Source: Streptomyces venezuelae (GTDB taxonomy: Bacteria; Actinomycetota; Actinomycetes; Streptomycetales; Streptomycetaceae). From it: DNA of 64,000 nucleotides. The stretch lies in contig NZ_CP029193.1 in the NCBI RefSeq assembly GCF_008642355.1, forward strand, positions 6,906,001 through 6,970,000, read 5' to 3'. A program made the position numbers and the translations under genes. The notes beneath the pieces were generated by a model. That model was not told the DNA's origin. It made no database searches and worked only from the letters and a program-made list of their open reading frames with translations. Below, one piece after another: positions 16,600-25,137 of this stretch. Positions within the stretch are counted from its first letter, which is position 1. Every line of letters begins with the position of its first letter.

Positions 16600-19047
16600 A
16601 TGGAACAAGGCACTCCGGGCGGGCCGCCGACGCAGAGTGCCGCGTCCGGCCGCATCCCGCTCGCCGTGGTCGTCGTGGACGGCGCCGGACTCGTCTCGCA
16701 CTGGAGCGTCGGCGCCCGCCGCCTCTTCGGGTACGAGAAGGAGGAGGCCGTCGGCCGCCCGGTGGGTGACCTGCTTCCGGTGCACGGCGCCATCCCCGAG
16801 GACCGCGAGTCCTACGGAGCGTTCGACGGTCTCGGGCCCGACCTGGAGACCTCCCTCGACCGGCGCATCTCCTACCCGGCCGCCGGGCGCGCGCGGCTCA
16901 CCGGGTCGAGGACCGGCGGCGACTGCCGGGTCGACGTGCTCTGGTGGGCGTACCCCCTGATCGGGCCGGGACCCGAGCGGCTCCTCGTGCTCGCGGCGGA
17001 CGCCGCGCGACTGGCGGCGTACGACGGACCCGAAGGCGCGCGCACCGAACGAGACGTGCAGGTCGAGCGCATCGCACCCGGCTTCGCCCTCCACACGGAC
17101 TTCCCCGGCGCGGACGAACTCGCCGCCCGCCTCCCCGAGATCCTGCCGAGCATGAGCGTGGGGGAGAGCGCCCGCATCGTCGCCCAGGTGCTGGAACTCG
17201 GCTACCCGGTCCTGGAGTTCAGCCACCACGACCGGGTGCCCGTCACCCCGGACTGGGGCGTCGCCCGCCGTGCCGAACGCAAGGAGCGCAGGCAGCGCGC
17301 CGCGCAGGCCGCCGCCCGCGGACTCCCGGTGGCCCCCGACGCCGTCGACGACGAGGGCGAGGACCTCGAGTACGCGGCCGTGCGCGAACGCCTCGAATTC
17401 CTCAACGAGGTCAGCGGGCGCATCGGCTCCTCGCTCGACCTGTCGCGGACCATCCTGGAGGTCAGCAGGGCCGTCGTGCCGCGCTTCACGGATGTCGCGG
17501 GCACCTATCTGCGCGAGCAGGTCGTCGCCGGTGAGGGGTTCCCCGAGGGACCGCCGGACGAGACCACGATGTGGCACCGGGTCGCGGTGGAGCACACCGA
17601 CGAGCCCGGCCGCTGGGACGACGTGGTGCCGGTCGGCGAGTCCATGCCGTTCCCCGCCCACACGCCGTTCTTCCAGTGCATGACCTCGGGCGACCCGGTG
17701 CTCGTGCCCCGCATCAGCGAGGAGATGGGCAACGCCATCGCCTCCCAGTTCGAGAAACGCGACATCCGGCCGCTGATCAACCACCGCTCGATGCTCGTCG
17801 TCCCGCTCAAGGCGCGCAACGTGGTGCTGGGCTTCATGATCCTGCTGCGGCACCGGGAGCGGCCCGTCTTCAACGACATGGACCGCGTCACCGGCGCCGA
17901 ACTGGCCGCCCGTGCGGGCCTCGTGCTCGACAACGCCCGCATGTACACGTACCAGGAGAGCGTCGCCGACACCCTCCAGGACAGCATGCTGCCGCACATC
18001 CAGCCACGGATGTCCGGCTGCGACATCGCCACCCGCTACCTCCCCGGCACGCTCCTCGGCCGGGTCGGCGGCGACTGGTTCGACTCCGTGAAGCTGCCCG
18101 GCTCCCGAACCGCACTCGTGGTCGGCGACGTGATGGGCCACGGCCTCAACTCGGCCGCCATGATGGGCCAGTTGCGCACGGCCGTGCAGACCATGGCCGC
18201 CCTCGACCTGCCGCCCGAGCAGCTCCTGCGCAACCTCGACGACCTTGCGCAGCGCCTCGGCGAGCACTATCTGGCGACCTGCCTGTACGCGGTCTACGAC
18301 CCGATCGCGGGCGAGCTGCACCTCGCCAACGCGGGACACATCCCACCCGTCCTGGTGCGCGCCGCCGACGGCCGCAGCGAACTCCTCGACCTGCCCACCG
18401 GGGCGCCCATCGGCGTCGGCGGTGTGCCCTTCGAGTCGGTGACGCTGCGGGTGGCGCCCGGCGACCGGCTGCTCATGTGCACGGACGGATTGGTCGAGGT
18501 CCGCGGCGAGGACATCGGTGTCGGCCTCGCCACGCTCACCGAGTCCGCCGCGCACCCGGCCGCCTCCATGGACGACGCCTGCGACACGATCATCCGCGCC
18601 CTCAACACGCGCGGCGGCCGCAAGGACGACGTGGCGCTCCTGATGGCGAGGCTCAACGGAATCCCCGCCGAGAACGTCGCGCACTGGCGGCTCGCCGTCG
18701 ACCCCGCCGAGGTGGGCAGGGCCCGCGACATGGTCCGCGCCCAGCTGCGCGGCTGGTCCCTGGAGGGGCTGAGCGACACCGCCGAGCTGGTCGTCAGCGA
18801 GCTCGTCACCAACGTCGTGCGCCACTCCCGCAGCAGCAGGATCGACCTGCGCATGGTCCGCTCCGGCGTCCTGGTGTGCGAGGTCGAGGACGAGGACCAG
18901 ACCCTGCCGACGCTGCTCAGCGCGGGCCCGGGGGACGAGTTCGGGCGTGGCCTGCGCGTCGTGAGCGGCCTCGCGAAGGAATGGGGGACCAGCCGTACGC
19001 GGACGGGCAAGACGGTGTGGTGCGAACTGGCGCTGCCGCGGCGGTAG
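16600..19047 (+). CDS. PAS-GAF-PP2C (SpoIIE)-HATPase regulatory phosphatase
   Basis: 815 residues, ATG at 16600 with GAAGGA upstream. Domains in order: PAS (about 20-125, WSVGARRLFGYEKEEAVGRPVGDLLP); a linker region; GAF (about 255-450, EFLNEVSGRIGSSLDLSRTI to AARAGLVLDNARMY); PP2C/SpoIIE phosphatase (about 465-685, metal motifs GRVGGDWFDSV, VVGDVMGHG and MCTDGLVEVRGED); and a GHKL anti-sigma-type kinase domain (about 695-815, ELVVSELVTNVVRHSR, DEFGRGLRVVSGLAKEWG). The C-terminal ATPase resembles RsbW/SpoIIAB. Such fusions control anti-sigma-factor antagonists by phosphorylation and dephosphorylation in response to the sensory domains. No sigma factor is adjacent; target unknown. Confidence 0.9.
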   Translation: MEQGTPGGPPTQSAASGRIPLAVVVVDGAGLVSHWSVGARRLFGYEKEEAVGRPVGDLLPVHGAIPEDRESYGAFDGLGPDLETSLDRRISYPAAGRARLTGSRTGGDCRVDVLWWAYPLIGPGPERLLVLAADAARLAAYDGPEGARTERDVQVERIAPGFALHTDFPGADELAARLPEILPSMSVGESARIVAQVLELGYPVLEFSHHDRVPVTPDWGVARRAERKERRQRAAQAAARGLPVAPDAVDDEGEDLEYAAVRERLEFLNEVSGRIGSSLDLSRTILEVSRAVVPRFTDVAGTYLREQVVAGEGFPEGPPDETTMWHRVAVEHTDEPGRWDDVVPVGESMPFPAHTPFFQCMTSGDPVLVPRISEEMGNAIASQFEKRDIRPLINHRSMLVVPLKARNVVLGFMILLRHRERPVFNDMDRVTGAELAARAGLVLDNARMYTYQESVADTLQDSMLPHIQPRMSGCDIATRYLPGTLLGRVGGDWFDSVKLPGSRTALVVGDVMGHGLNSAAMMGQLRTAVQTMAALDLPPEQLLRNLDDLAQRLGEHYLATCLYAVYDPIAGELHLANAGHIPPVLVRAADGRSELLDLPTGAPIGVGGVPFESVTLRVAPGDRLLMCTDGLVEVRGEDIGVGLATLTESAAHPAASMDDACDTIIRALNTRGGRKDDVALLMARLNGIPAENVAHWRLAVDPAEVGRARDMVRAQLRGWSLEGLSDTAELVVSELVTNVVRHSRSSRIDLRMVRSGVLVCEVEDEDQTLPTLLSAGPGDEFGRGLRVVSGLAKEWGTSRTRTGKTVWCELALPRR

Positions 19048-19182
19048 TCGGCGGCCTCGGGGCATCGACGTATCGAATGCACGGTGAAGGAATGCGCGGG
19101 CGCTTGTCCGTGCGACCGGGGCGCGGTAGACCGATCTTGTCGTCGGCTTCGGCGGCTTCGTCGCACCCCGGGGAGCACGGAC

Positions 19183-19908
19183 ATGAGCGTCACGAGTCGG
19201 TACAGGGCGGCTTGGGAAGGGTTCTGGCAGGAGGCCCCCGACGAACCGGGGGCGGTCTTCTGGGACGCCGAACCCATCCTCACCGTCGGTCTCCATCTCG
19301 CGCTCTTCGAACCGCACATGACCGCCGCGGGCCTGCCCCTCGTCGACCTCGGCTGCGGCAACGGCACCCAGACGCGGTTCCTCGCCGACCGCTTCCCGCG
19401 CGTCCTCGGCGTCGACCTGTCGGCGGCGGCGCTCGAACACGCCCGCCGCGCGGACCCCGCAGACCAGGTCGACTTCCGGGAGCTCGACGCCGTCGAGAAG
19501 AGCGAGGCGGAGCAGCTGCACGCGGAGATCGGCGACGCGAACGTCTATATGCGGGGTGTTCTCCACCAGTGCGACCCCGCAGACCGGCAGCCGCTGCTCG
19601 ACAGCATCGCCACGCTGCTCGGCGAGCGCGGCCGGGCCTTCGTCGTGGAACCCTCGGAGGCGGCGCGGCCCGTCCTGATGGGCCTGGCGCAGGGTCCCGC
19701 GGGGCCGCCGCCCAAGTTGGCGCCGATCTTCGCGCACGGCCTCGCGCCCGCCGAGGTCGCGGACGCGTCGGTGGGTTCGTACGTCGAAGCGGCCGGGCTC
19801 GTGGTGCTGGCGTCCGGTGAACTCCCGCTCACGACAACGGAGTTCACCTCGGACGGTACGCGCATCGAGCTGCCGTCGAGGTGGCTGGTGGTCGGGCGCA
19901 GGGGCTGA
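19183..19908 (+). CDS. class I SAM-dependent methyltransferase
   Basis: 241 residues from the ATG at 19183 (GGGAG 8 nt upstream); the longer frame to 19084 has a Cys/Arg-rich, non-family extension. The SAM site motif I is LPLVDLGCGNGTQTRFLADR (about 47-66) with acidic strand-2 end VLGVDLSAAALEHAR, then VDFRELDA. This is the methyltransferase 11/25 pattern. The family start SRYRAAWEGFWQ is also seen in other actinobacterial small-molecule methyltransferases. The substrate is not evident. The next gene is an ArsR regulator 38 bp downstream. Confidence 0.8.
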   Translation: MSVTSRYRAAWEGFWQEAPDEPGAVFWDAEPILTVGLHLALFEPHMTAAGLPLVDLGCGNGTQTRFLADRFPRVLGVDLSAAALEHARRADPADQVDFRELDAVEKSEAEQLHAEIGDANVYMRGVLHQCDPADRQPLLDSIATLLGERGRAFVVEPSEAARPVLMGLAQGPAGPPPKLAPIFAHGLAPAEVADASVGSYVEAAGLVVLASGELPLTTTEFTSDGTRIELPSRWLVVGRRG

Positions 19909-19918
19909 GGTTGATAGG

Positions 19919-19932
19919 CAAGTGGCCACTTG
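19919..19932 (+). promoter_or_regulatory. 14-bp perfect palindrome, probable ArsR operator
   Basis: CAAGTGGCCACTTG, a perfect 14-bp palindrome, lies between the methyltransferase stop (19908) and the ArsR start (19947), 14 bp before the ATG. A TTGATA hexamer starts at 19911. A palindrome immediately before an ArsR-family gene is the usual place for an autoregulatory operator. Confidence 0.65.
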
Positions 19933-19946
19933 CCCAAGCTCCGGTC

Positions 19947-20315
19947 ATGGAAGAGGGTGTCTTCAAGGCGCCGGCCGACCCCACCCGCAGGCGCATCCTC
20001 GACGGGCTCGTGGAGCGGGACGGCCAGACCCTGTTCGAGATCTGCTCGCGACTGCTGAGCGGAGACGGCCGCGGCCTGTCACGGCAGGCGATCAGCCAGC
20101 ACCTGGCCGTACTCGAAGCGGCGGGCCTTGTCCACACGCGACGCCAGGGCCGCTACAAGTACCACGACCTGGACACCACGCCCCTGGAGCGGGCCATGAC
20201 CAGGTGGCTCAGGCCCGCCGAGGCGGACACCCTGGAAGCAGCCCCTGCGGCAGACTCCCCTGACGCAGACGCCCCCGGCGCCGACGTCCCCGACGCAACG
20301 GAGAGAACCCCATGA
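19947..20315 (+). CDS. ArsR-family winged-helix regulator
   Basis: 122 residues from the ATG at 19947. The winged HTH covers about 5-85: ADPTRRRILDGLVERDGQTLFEICSRLL, the recognition helix LSRQAISQHLAVLEAAGLVHTRRQGRYKYHDL (wing). No Cys pairs of the metal-sensing type are present. The C-terminal 35 residues (EAAPAADSPDADAPGADVP) are a low-complexity tail. The protein is of the group that pairs with a VOC/glyoxalase gene and its ATGA stop overlaps that gene's start. It probably represses this pair via the CAAGTGGCCACTTG palindrome. Confidence 0.85.
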   Translation: MEEGVFKAPADPTRRRILDGLVERDGQTLFEICSRLLSGDGRGLSRQAISQHLAVLEAAGLVHTRRQGRYKYHDLDTTPLERAMTRWLRPAEADTLEAAPAADSPDADAPGADVPDATERTP

Positions 20316-20698
20316 GGATCAACCTGACCAGCGTGTTCGTCGACGACCAGCTCAAGGCCCTGGCCTTCTACACCGACGTACTCGGCTTCCGGCAGAAGAA
20401 CAAGGTCGCGGTCGGTGACGACTGGTGGCTGACCGTGGTCTCGCCCGAGGACCCCGAAGGGACGGAGCTGCTCCTGGAGCCCGACGGCCACCCGGCCGTG
20501 AAGCCGTACAAGGCGGCGCTGGTCGAGGACGGCATCCCCGCCGCCGCCTTCTCCGTGGACGACGTCACCGCGGAGTTCGAGCGGCTGCGCGGGCTCGGTG
20601 TGCACTTCACCCAGGAGCCGCTCCAGATGGACGACGTCACCGTCGCCGTCCTCGACGACACCGTCGGCAACCTGATCCAGATCATGCACACGTCCTAA
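20312..20698 (+). CDS. VOC-family (glyoxalase/bleomycin-resistance-like) protein
   Basis: 128 residues, the normal size of a single-chain two-module VOC protein. The paired beta-alpha-beta modules are seen in INLTSVFVDDQLKALAFYTDVLGFRQKNK (1-30) and PYKAALVEDGIPAAAFSVDDVTAEFERLRGLGVHF (68-101). The last strand VAVLDDTVGNLIQIMHT contains the typical D..GN.IQ. The group with 'EGTELLLEPDGHPAVKPYKAAL' is usually of unknown function. It is translationally coupled (ATGA) to the ArsR regulator; a detoxification role is likely but the substrate is unknown. Confidence 0.85.
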   Translation: MRINLTSVFVDDQLKALAFYTDVLGFRQKNKVAVGDDWWLTVVSPEDPEGTELLLEPDGHPAVKPYKAALVEDGIPAAAFSVDDVTAEFERLRGLGVHFTQEPLQMDDVTVAVLDDTVGNLIQIMHTS

Positions 20699-20797
20699 CT
20701 GATCGTTTGGGGGAATGCGTCGCGGGCACTACGAAGGGCTGTGCGCGACCATCAGAGGGCGAGCGCGACAAACCGGACCCCCGAGCGCGAGGTAGTC

Positions 20798-21301
20798 ATG
20801 AGCGACCAGAACATGGCGGACGACGCCTACCAGCCCACCGGCAGCAACGAGGAGCAGGAGGACGCGGCACCGCTGGACCTCCAGGACGCGCTGGACGAGC
20901 GCACGTACGACGACATGCTCGACGAGGGCTACTCGCCGCCCGAGAAGCCGCTCGGCGTGAACAAGACCGGCACGACGGCGGCGGAGCAGCACGAGGGCGA
21001 GACGCTCGACGAGCGGCTGCGGCAGGAAGTCCCCGACGAGGAGGTGCCCGACGCTGAGCGCCCCGGCCGTGACGGCATCGGAGACCTGCCGGACGGCGAG
21101 GGCGAGCCCATGGACCCGGAGGCCGGACGGGACCGCGCGGGCCGCCTGGTCGCCCCCGACGAGGGCGCCCACACCGACGTCGACAAGCAGGTCGTCGCCC
21201 GCGACGAGGGCATCGACGGCGGCGCCGCGGGCGCCGAGGAGGCAGCGGTCCACATCGTCCCCGACGAGGACCTGCCGCCGGTCCGGGACGACCGGGACTG
21301 A
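20798..21301 (+). CDS. DUF5709-type acidic protein
   Basis: 167 residues from the ATG at 20798 (GAGGT upstream). It is strongly acidic and probably disordered, with the family segments DDAYQPTGSNEEQEDAAPLDLQDALDERTYDDMLDEGYSPPEKP and TLDERLRQEVPDE around residues 6-50 and 68-80. These match what I remember as DUF5709 in actinomycetes. No membrane segment, signal or catalytic motif. Function unknown. Confidence 0.75.
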   Translation: MSDQNMADDAYQPTGSNEEQEDAAPLDLQDALDERTYDDMLDEGYSPPEKPLGVNKTGTTAAEQHEGETLDERLRQEVPDEEVPDAERPGRDGIGDLPDGEGEPMDPEAGRDRAGRLVAPDEGAHTDVDKQVVARDEGIDGGAAGAEEAAVHIVPDEDLPPVRDDRD

Positions 21302-21310
21302 GCGCCTGCT

Positions 21311-21612
21311 TCAGGGGCGGGGGTTCACCCGGCGCCAGGGCGGTTTCGCGTCGAGGCCCCCTGCGGCCCCCCCCACGGACGCGCACCGGTGACAGAGCCG
21401 CTTGACGCGGTCCGCGGCGCCCCCGGCCTCCGGGAAGGTGTCCGCCCACGGCACGTGCGGGAATCGGGTGAGCCGGGAGCGGCTGAGGGAGAGACCGCAG
21501 ACCGTCTCGTTGCGGCCCGGCTCCCACCCGTGCGCCTCAGCCGCGGGCAACCTGCTGCGCGCCCCTCCTCCTCGTCCACCCACTGGCCCGGGGCCGCCAC
21601 CACGTATCGCAT
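21311..21612 (-). pseudogene. small conserved actinobacterial CxxC protein, split by a frameshift
   Basis: From an ATG at 21612 the frame reads MRYVVAAPGQWVDEEEGRAA and then runs into Arg/Ser-rich nonsense. One base away, a second frame continues AEAHGWEPGRNETVCG, SLSRSRLTRFPHVPWADTFP, EAGGAADRVKRLCHRCA and stops at 21311. Together they resemble a widespread Streptomyces small protein whose pattern I recall as MRYVV..PG.W...HAWEPG..ETVCG.....FPHV.W......G..A..V..LC.RC. The join falls near 21545-21560, in a run of GAG/GGGG. It could be a real inactivating indel or a sequence error. Function unknown; the Cys/His spacing suggests a zinc ribbon. Confidence 0.6.
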
Positions 21613-21743
21613 GCCGTGCACGCCACGCGGATCTCCGGGTACCCGCCCGGTGCCGCCCACCCCCGGGCGGGCGGGATGCGTCGCTCTGCCCGAAGCTGGA
21701 CGGAGGGCGACGAGTGATCCGTTCCACGAGCAGGAGGACCTCC

Positions 21744-22553
21744 ATGACCGTCCCCACCTCTTCCGGCCCCGGCGTGGCCGTCATCACCGGCGCGGACTCC
21801 GGCATCGGCCGGGCCACGGCCGTCCGGCTCGCCGCCGCCGGAATGGACGTAGGGATCACCTGGCACGGCGACGAGGACGGCGCGAAGCAGACGGCCGAGG
21901 AGGTGCGCCGGCACGGTCGGCGTGCCGAGGTCGCCCAGATGGACCTGACCCGGCTGCCCGATGCCGCGGACGTCGTCGACGACCTCGCCGAGCGCCTCGG
22001 CCGCATCGACGTCCTGGTCAACAACGCGGGCACCGGCACGGCCACCCCCTACCTCGACCTCGAACACGCCGACGTCCAACGCGTCGTCGACGTCGACCTC
22101 ATCGGGCCGTTCCTGTGCGGACAGCGCGCCGCGCGGCGCATGATCCGGCAGGGCGGCGGTGGCCGCATCGTCAACGTGACGTCGGTGCACGAGCACCAGC
22201 CCCGCGTGGGAGCGGCCCCCTACTGCGCCGCCAAGGGCGGGCTCGGACTGCTCACCCAGGTGATGGCCCTCGAACTCGCGGAGCACGGCATCACCGTCAA
22301 CGCCGTCGCGCCCGGTGAGATCGCCACGCCCATGACCGGGCAGGAGGACACGGACGTGCACGAGGTCAGCCGCCCCGGCATCCCGCTCGGCAGGCCGGGC
22401 GACGCCCGGGAGATCGCCGCCGTCATCGCCTTCCTCGCCGGTCCCGACGCCTCGTACGTGACCGGCGCGTCGTACGTCGCCGACGGCGGCATGGTGCGCA
22501 TGGGACCCCAGGCCGGCTCGCATCTGCGGAGCGACGAGTGGCGCCGCCCCTGA
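21744..22553 (+). CDS. SDR-family oxidoreductase
   Basis: 269 residues from the ATG at 21744 with CAGGAGGA upstream. Classical short-chain dehydrogenase motifs are the cofactor TGADSGIG (about 15-22), NNAG (about 94-97), catalytic Ser in NVTSVHEHQ, YCAAK (Tyr/Lys about 162-166), and VAPGEIATPM. The C-terminus has the usual 'YVTGASYVADGGMVRM'. It would reduce or oxidise a carbonyl/alcohol with NAD(P)H. The residue after motif I (ITWHGDEDGAKQ) resembles glucose/ribitol dehydrogenase-like NADP users. Not in an operon; about 130 bp precede the next gene. Substrate unknown. Confidence 0.85.
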   Translation: MTVPTSSGPGVAVITGADSGIGRATAVRLAAAGMDVGITWHGDEDGAKQTAEEVRRHGRRAEVAQMDLTRLPDAADVVDDLAERLGRIDVLVNNAGTGTATPYLDLEHADVQRVVDVDLIGPFLCGQRAARRMIRQGGGGRIVNVTSVHEHQPRVGAAPYCAAKGGLGLLTQVMALELAEHGITVNAVAPGEIATPMTGQEDTDVHEVSRPGIPLGRPGDAREIAAVIAFLAGPDASYVTGASYVADGGMVRMGPQAGSHLRSDEWRRP

Positions 22554-22686
22554 ACCCGGCCCGTGTCGAACCCGGCGGCCCGGGTACCGGAGCTGCCTGG
22601 AGCAGGGATCGTCGGACACCGCCGGCCGGCCCGACCCGCACGGACCGTGCGGGCGCGGCCGCCGGTGTCCGGAAACGGAGCAGCAG

Positions 22687-23391
22687 GTGACGCCGAACGC
22701 AGAAGACCTCACCCGACAGGACACCGCCCCCGACGCGCAGGGCGCGCATGCCCCGTACGCCGGTGGCTCCCCGCACCACGACTCGCCCGTGACACACCAC
22801 GACCTGCCCGCGGACGACCTCCCGCCCGACCTCAACCAGGCCATCCTGGAGGCCGCCAAACAGGTCGGCGCGCTCCTCAAGAGAGGCGAGCACGACTTCG
22901 CGCTCGCCGGCAGCGTCGCCGTGTACGCGCACGGCGGGACCGGCAACCTCCAGCACGACGCCGACTTCGCCATCAGGCCCGAGGACGCCGAAGCGGTCGC
23001 CGCGACGCTGGCGGAGGCCGGCTTGACGGTGTACGCACCGCCCGAGGACTGGCTGCTCAAGGCCAAGTGCCTCGGCCAGGACATCGACCTCATCTTCGAA
23101 CTGGGCGGCGAGCCGGTCACCACGGAACTGCTCGGCCGCGCCGTGCAGCTGCCCGTGGACTCCGTGCAGATGCCGGTCCTGGCCCCGACCGACCTCGTAC
23201 GGGCGCTGCTCGCCGCCTTCTCCGAGCACCACTGCGACTTCGGCGCCGTGCTGCCGATCGCGCGGCAGCTGCGCGAGAGAGTCGACTGGGAGTCGCTCCG
23301 CGACGCGTTCGGTGACGCGCCGATGCCGGCGGCCTTCCTCTACCTGCTCGAACGTCTGGAAGTGATCGCACCGCGAGGAGGAGACGGATGA
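22687..23391 (+). CDS. nucleotidyltransferase-fold protein
   Basis: 234 residues, GTG start at 22687. After a disordered His/Pro-rich leader (about 1-50), the domain has FALAGSVAVYAHGG (about 75-88, the G-S of the polymerase-beta superfamily), then HDADFAI (D-x-D metal pair, about 93-97), and FLYLLERLEVIAP at the C-terminus. The arrangement is like minimal nucleotidyltransferases and AbiEii-like proteins, but no toxin-antitoxin partner with a recognisable AbiEi HTH is present. Its stop overlaps the next start by ATGA. Together with the BON-like and metallophosphoesterase genes it forms a three-gene operon. Activity is not known. Confidence 0.7.
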   Translation: MTPNAEDLTRQDTAPDAQGAHAPYAGGSPHHDSPVTHHDLPADDLPPDLNQAILEAAKQVGALLKRGEHDFALAGSVAVYAHGGTGNLQHDADFAIRPEDAEAVAATLAEAGLTVYAPPEDWLLKAKCLGQDIDLIFELGGEPVTTELLGRAVQLPVDSVQMPVLAPTDLVRALLAAFSEHHCDFGAVLPIARQLRERVDWESLRDAFGDAPMPAAFLYLLERLEVIAPRGGDG

Positions 23392-23642
23392 ACGACCCGG
23401 CCCACGTCGAGTACCGCATCGCCCATCTGAAGGAGCGGCTCGCCGCGGAGGAACTGGGCGAGCTCGGCATCCGCGTCGAACCCCGCGGCTCGTCCGTGGC
23501 GGTCGTCGGAACCGTGCCCACCACCCACTGCCGCGACGAGCTGCTGCGCACCGTCAACGAGGAACTGGACGGCGAGACGGTCCACTTCGATGTCGTGGTG
23601 GCCGAATCGGCGGCCCCCGACCACCCGGAGGAACTGGCATGA
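23388..23642 (+). CDS. small BON-like domain protein
   Basis: 84 residues, ATG at 23388 overlapping the upstream stop. The sequence AHVEYRIAHLKERLAAEELGELGI followed by VEPRGSSVAVVGTVPTTHCR and ELLRTVNEELDGETVHFDVVV has the helix-strand-strand-helix-strand order of a BON domain, with 'G.V.......' turns. There is no signal peptide, unlike OsmY-type BON proteins. A role as a small ligand/partner-binding domain between the nucleotidyltransferase and the phosphoesterase is inferred from the tight coupling. Remote similarity only. Confidence 0.6.
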   Translation: MNDPAHVEYRIAHLKERLAAEELGELGIRVEPRGSSVAVVGTVPTTHCRDELLRTVNEELDGETVHFDVVVAESAAPDHPEELA

Positions 23643-24397
23643 TCCGCATCGCAGCCGTGGGGGACATCCATATGGGCCTCGACAGCCAGGGGGTGCTCCG
23701 GCCCGCGTTCGAAACGCTGCCCGACTGCGCGGACATGCTGCTGCTGGCGGGGGACCTCACCCGCCACGGCACGCCGGAGGAGGCGGAAGTTGTCGCCCGC
23801 GAGGTGACCGGTCTCCCCGTGCCCGTCGTCGCCGTGCTCGGCAACCACGACCACCACGACGAACAGCCCGAAGCGGTCACCACCGTCCTGCGCGAGGCGG
23901 GCGTACGGGTACTCGAAGGGGAGGGCACGGTCGTCGAGGTCGACGGGGCGCGCGTGGGCATCGCGGGCACCAAGGGGTTCGGCGGCGGCTTCGTCGGGCG
24001 CAGCGGCAGCGAGTTCGGGGAGCCCCTGATGAAGGAGTTCATCCGCTACACCCGCCGCTGCGCGGACGGCCTGCGCGCCTCCCTGGACGAGCTCGCCGAG
24101 CAGGGCTGCGGCACGAGGGTGGCGCTGACGCACTTCGCGCCCGTGCCGGACACCCTCGCGGGGGAGCCCCTGGAGATCTACCCGTTCCTCGGCAGCTACC
24201 TGCTCGCGGAGGCCGTCGACGCGGCGGGCGCGGACCTGGCCGTCCACGGCCACGCCCACGCGGGCACCGAGCACGGCATGACCACGGGCGGCGTCCCGGT
24301 CCGCAACGTCGCCCAGCCCGTCATCCGCAAGGCGTTCAGCGTGTACCACCTGAAGGACCGCAGTCCGGCGCAGCCCGTGCCGGCCACCGCCGAGTGA
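23639..24397 (+). CDS. calcineurin-like metallophosphoesterase
   Basis: 252 residues, ATG 23639 overlapping the BON-like gene stop. All five metal motifs are present: GDIHMG (about 8-13), GDLTRHG (about 40), GNHDHH (about 76), THFAPVP (about 164) and GHAHAG (about 205-210). Residues after the GNHD motif and the KGFGGGF loop are typical of the cytoplasmic phosphodiesterase-like group. It would hydrolyse a phosphoester or phosphodiester with Mn/Fe. Its place after a nucleotidyltransferase suggests an opposing pair (transfer and hydrolysis), but the substrate is unknown. A 12-bp-stem terminator follows. Confidence 0.85.
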   Translation: MIRIAAVGDIHMGLDSQGVLRPAFETLPDCADMLLLAGDLTRHGTPEEAEVVAREVTGLPVPVVAVLGNHDHHDEQPEAVTTVLREAGVRVLEGEGTVVEVDGARVGIAGTKGFGGGFVGRSGSEFGEPLMKEFIRYTRRCADGLRASLDELAEQGCGTRVALTHFAPVPDTLAGEPLEIYPFLGSYLLAEAVDAAGADLAVHGHAHAGTEHGMTTGGVPVRNVAQPVIRKAFSVYHLKDRSPAQPVPATAE

Positions 24398-24405
24398 CGA
24401 CGGAT

Positions 24406-24442
24406 CGCCCGTGCCGGTCCGGCGCCCGCACCGGCACGGGCG
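24406..24442. terminator. bidirectional hairpin terminator, 12-bp stem
   Basis: CGCCCGTGCCGG (24406-24417) and CCGGCACGGGCG (24431-24442) pair perfectly around a 13-nt loop. It fills the 45-bp gap between the convergent phosphoesterase gene and the hypothetical gene whose stop begins at 24443. Confidence 0.8.
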
Positions 24443-24988
24443 CTAGCCGGACAGTTCGGCCCGCCAGGAGCGGGGCCACTCGCCGGGCGGCGGCGGAGCG
24501 CCCGCGATGCCGAGGTCCCGCCGCGCGCTCTCGTAGAAGGCGTCCCGTGCCGCGCTCGCGAGGCGGTGGGCCCTCGTCCACATCTCCGCCTCGACCGGGC
24601 CCTCCCGTACGAGAAGTTCGATGGTCCACACCATTTCGTGCCAGCGGCGCGCCGCCGCGATGGTCGCCGCGTCCCCGACGAGCAGGACGGACTCCCACTC
24701 CGTCGCCCGGTGGGACTCCGCCTCGGCGAGGAGCGGCAGGCCCTCCGCGGGCTCGAGCGGATCGGCGGTGTCGGGGGCTCCGAGAGCGGCGCCGATGCGC
24801 TGGGCGACGCGCAGCTGTGACTTGAGGGCGTTGCCGTAGCGGCCGTACGTCTCGAAGCGCTTCTCGTCCCACCGCTCCTCCCGCTGCCGCGTCCACCGCC
24901 GGCGTTCGGTCAGGCTCTGCACGGCGTACGAGCCGAGCGTGCCGATCACGACGCCCATCAGCGCGGGCAGTTGATCCACGAGCGCCAC
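24443..24988 (-). CDS. hypothetical protein with one N-terminal membrane helix
   Basis: 181 residues, GTG start at 24988 with GAGGAGGT upstream. Residues about 6-23 (QLPALMGVVIGTLGSYAVQ) can span the membrane; then comes a basic, Arg/Trp-rich helix (RRRWTRQREERWDEKRFETYGRYGNALKSQLRVAQ) and further helices to the end. The cytoplasmic part is all alpha. The family is recurrent in Streptomyces without a function I can name. It is convergent with the phosphoesterase gene and divergent from the ANTAR gene, so monocistronic. Confidence 0.7.
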   Translation of the reverse strand: MALVDQLPALMGVVIGTLGSYAVQSLTERRRWTRQREERWDEKRFETYGRYGNALKSQLRVAQRIGAALGAPDTADPLEPAEGLPLLAEAESHRATEWESVLLVGDAATIAAARRWHEMVWTIELLVREGPVEAEMWTRAHRLASAARDAFYESARRDLGIAGAPPPPGEWPRSWRAELSG

Positions 24989-25137
24989 GCGACCTCCTCG
25001 TCAGGGTTCCGAAGCCGCACGGTATCCGGGTCACCGTGCAGGTGTCCCCGAGGGGAGCGGATAAGGAGTAGCCTGCCGGATACGGAACGTGGCTGTCTTC
25101 CAGGGCCGGTCCGGTCGGCGGCGCGGAAGGCTCAGTG

